DNA of 14,429 nucleotides, taken from positions 1-14,429 of the forward strand of contig JAIPFS010000017.1 in the NCBI GenBank assembly GCA_021736545.1, in the 5' to 3' direction. Made by a program: the position numbers and the translations under genes. Of this stretch, positions 12,653 to 14,429 are shown one piece after another. The notes beneath the pieces are model-generated. The model was not told the DNA's origin. It saw only the letters and a program-made list of their open reading frames with translations, and made no database searches. Every line of letters begins with the position of its first letter. The first letter of the stretch is position 1. This DNA comes from Spirochaetia bacterium (GTDB lineage: Bacteria; Spirochaetota; Spirochaetia; PWKH01).

Positions 12653-13711
12653 ATGAAGAATCAAACGTTGTTATCTGTCCTATCACTTTTTCTAGTTTTG
12701 TTTATGTTCACTCCCTCTGATGCCGAAGCGGCAGGCGCTTCTGAATCTATTGAAAGCTCCGAGGGCTCGGAGGAAGCAGTAGTAAATGTCTACTGTTATG
12801 ATTCTTTTGCATCAGAATGGGGACCGGGACCTCATGCGGTTGAACTTTTCAAAGAGAAGACTGGTATAGATGTAAATCTTGTTTCTGCAGGTGATGCAGG
12901 ACAAGTGCTCCAGCGTGCTGTTCTGGAGAAAGATTCACCTCAGGCAGATGTTATCCTCGGTATTGATAATAATTTGATCAGTTCCGCTCGTGAAGCGGAC
13001 ATTCTGAGTCCGTATGATACAGAAGCGGCATCTCATCTGCATGCTTCTCTGTCCTTCGGAGATGATAACTTGCTGCATCCTTTCGATTATGGGTTTTTCT
13101 CTATCATTTATGATTCGCAGAGAATTGATAATCCTCCGAAAAATTTAGAGGATTTGACCCATGAAAGATTTGAAAATAGCCTTATCCTGATGGATCCGCG
13201 GACTTCATCCCCCGGTCTGGGATTCCTTCACTGGACTATTGCTGAATACGGGGATGATTTTCTGGACTACTGGAATCGCCTCAAACCTTCTATCCTTACA
13301 ATTACTGAAGGATGGGATTCGGGGTACGGTCTATTTACCCAAGGGGAAGCTCCTTTGGTGCTCAGCTATACTACAAGTCCGGCATATCATGTGGAATATG
13401 AAGATTCTCACAGATTTACGGCTGCCATTTTTCCTGAAGGCCACTACAGCCAGGTAGAGGGAATTGGACTGCTTAAGAACGCTGAACATGAAGCCAATGG
13501 AAAAGAATTCATCGATTTCATTCTTTCAGAACAGTTTCAGGAAATTATTCCGCTTACAAACTGGATGTATCCTGCCCGAAAGGATATAGATCTTCCGGAA
13601 TCGTATGAATCTGCTCCAAAGGCTCCTGTAAGCATATCACTTCCAGCTGAAAAAATTAAAAAAGAGAGTGATGACCGGCTGCAGGAGTGGTCAGAATTTA
13701 TGAGCAGATAA
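12653..13711 (+). CDS. thiB: Thiamine ABC transporter substrate-binding protein
   Basis: The 352-residue periplasmic protein should capture thiamine or its phosphates and deliver them to the ThiPQ importer. A Sec signal peptide (about 1-26) has a long hydrophobic core (LLSVLSLFLVLFMF) and a probable cleavage after AEA; there is no lipobox cysteine. The mature protein has ThiB signatures: VNVYCYDSFASEWGPGP (44-60), ADVILGIDNNLIS (98-110), HPFDYGFFSIIYDS, MDPRTSSPGLGFLHW and TEGWDSGYGLFTQGEAPLVLSYTTSP. A Ser/Glu-rich spacer (about 29-41) follows the signal. AAGGAGG at 12641-12647 lies five bases before ATG 12653. The TPP riboswitch upstream supports the function independently. thiP begins five bases after the stop. 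Confidence 0.95.
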   Translation: MKNQTLLSVLSLFLVLFMFTPSDAEAAGASESIESSEGSEEAVVNVYCYDSFASEWGPGPHAVELFKEKTGIDVNLVSAGDAGQVLQRAVLEKDSPQADVILGIDNNLISSAREADILSPYDTEAASHLHASLSFGDDNLLHPFDYGFFSIIYDSQRIDNPPKNLEDLTHERFENSLILMDPRTSSPGLGFLHWTIAEYGDDFLDYWNRLKPSILTITEGWDSGYGLFTQGEAPLVLSYTTSPAYHVEYEDSHRFTAAIFPEGHYSQVEGIGLLKNAEHEANGKEFIDFILSEQFQEIIPLTNWMYPARKDIDLPESYESAPKAPVSISLPAEKIKKESDDRLQEWSEFMSR

Positions 13712-13716
13712 AATAC

Positions 13717-14429
13717 ATGAAAAAAAGAACAGTTTCTCATAAGAATAATGTATCTTTATCCTTCTCTTTGCTTGCGGGGATGGGGATTCTCATCCCCCTT
13801 TTTTTCCTTCCTGTTGGCTTTATTCTATTTAAAGGATTTACCGGGGAAGGTTCAGGTTTCAGCTTTTCTCTTTTACGAGAACAGTTGTCCTCACCGTATA
13901 TTTGGAGGATTACCTATTTTACCTTAAAACAGGCTTTCTGGAGTACAGTTCTGTCTTTACTTATAGCACTTCCAGGAGCTTATCTCCTCTCGCATTTTTC
14001 TTTTTTCGGTAAAAAGCTGCTGAAATCCCTCAGTGTTATCCCTTTTGTCCTTCCACCGATTTTAGTCGTCCTCGGCTTTGTTATTTTCTACGGAAACAGC
14101 GGCTATATAAACAGATTTCTAATGAATCTTTTTGATCTTTCTGATCCTCCCCTGCACATTCTTTACTCATTTAAAGCCATAATCCTAGCACACAGTTTTT
14201 ACAATTTCCCTATTATTTTGCGGGTTGTTTCATCGTATTGGGAAGGTTTATCTGATACAGAAGAGAAAGCGGCTTACTCCCTGGGTGCAAAGAGGATCCG
14301 AGTTTTTTTTACGGTGACCCTGCCGAGGCTGATTCCATCGATAATCTCATCAGCATCCATTGTGTTTCTTTTCTGCTTTACCAGTTTTGCTGTAATTCTT
14401 GTTCTCGGCGGCGGACCGCAATTTACAAC
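13717..14429 (+). CDS. thiP: Thiamine ABC transporter permease, N-terminal part, cut by window edge
   Basis: About 237 codons are visible from ATG 13717, and the frame stays open to the edge. The product is an inner-membrane permease with several hydrophobic segments: about 16-38 (SLLAGMGILIPLFFLPVGFI), 70-95, 102-125, 150-175 and 205-235. The EAA loop that contacts the ATPase is present as EEKAAYSLGAKRIRVFF followed by TLPRLIP. Full ThiP proteins are about twice as long, with a second permease half, so the rest and an ATPase thiQ are expected downstream. The gene starts five bases after thiB without a strong ribosome site of its own, so it probably depends on thiB translation and the same riboswitch. 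Confidence 0.9.
   Translation, partial: MKKRTVSHKNNVSLSFSLLAGMGILIPLFFLPVGFILFKGFTGEGSGFSFSLLREQLSSPYIWRITYFTLKQAFWSTVLSLLIALPGAYLLSHFSFFGKKLLKSLSVIPFVLPPILVVLGFVIFYGNSGYINRFLMNLFDLSDPPLHILYSFKAIILAHSFYNFPIILRVVSSYWEGLSDTEEKAAYSLGAKRIRVFFTVTLPRLIPSIISSASIVFLFCFTSFAVILVLGGGPQFT

Noticed and set aside
1..14429. tRNA, rRNA, insertion sequences or phage genes
   Set aside because: I saw no cloverleaf, rRNA segment, transposase or terminal inverted repeats of mobile DNA. Base use and gene order look like stable chromosome.

Overview
The window most likely comes from a spirochaete (Treponema/Spirochaeta/Borrelia relatives). I infer this from gene order. The minus-strand run murG, cvpA, a divergent DNA polymerase III delta-prime gene, a soluble NtrB-type kinase and an NtrC-type regulator matches, from memory, the murG-cvpA-(hypothetical)-hk2-rrp2 cluster of Borrelia and the equivalent atoS/atoC cluster of Treponema. 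The DNA is AT-rich. Shine-Dalgarno sites are strong, and several starts are TTG.

Layout. At the left edge (<1-490, minus) is a truncated group-2 sigma-70 factor gene. It is preceded by a near-perfect sigma-54 (-24/-12) promoter. Next is a small TPR-like gene of unknown function (720-1265, minus). It diverges from groES (1454-1723, plus), which has no groEL beside it. A bidirectional hairpin terminator (1771-1817) and short tandem repeats separate groES from the end of a six-gene minus-strand operon. In transcription order this is murG (from about 9415), cvpA, holB-like, histidine kinase, sigma-54 activator and dinG-like helicase (ending at 1903). These genes have tiny gaps, two ATGA overlaps and three TTG starts.

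The 380-nt divergent region (9416-9796) carries 11-bp-phased direct repeats resembling PhoB/PhoP boxes, phased T-tracts and a candidate promoter. It precedes a phoB-phoR-like pair (9797-12377, plus). The PhoR HAMP region contains an in-frame 9-bp microsatellite encoding five Asn-Ser-Gly units. Downstream, a TTGACA promoter and a TPP riboswitch (12463-12593) control thiB (12653-13711) and thiP (13717 to beyond the right edge), a thiamine ABC importer.

How the genes may work together. The most notable reading is that the sigma-54 activator and kinase of the murG operon belong to a cascade that switches on the sigma factor at the left edge through its sigma-54 promoter. This would be the counterpart of the Borrelia Hk2/Rrp2-RpoN-RpoS pathway in an organism that also has PhoBR-type signalling. 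The second item of interest is a 14-nt near-perfect long-range complementarity between the 5' strand of the TPP aptamer and the leader upstream of the thiB ribosome binding site. It suggests a translational OFF switch.
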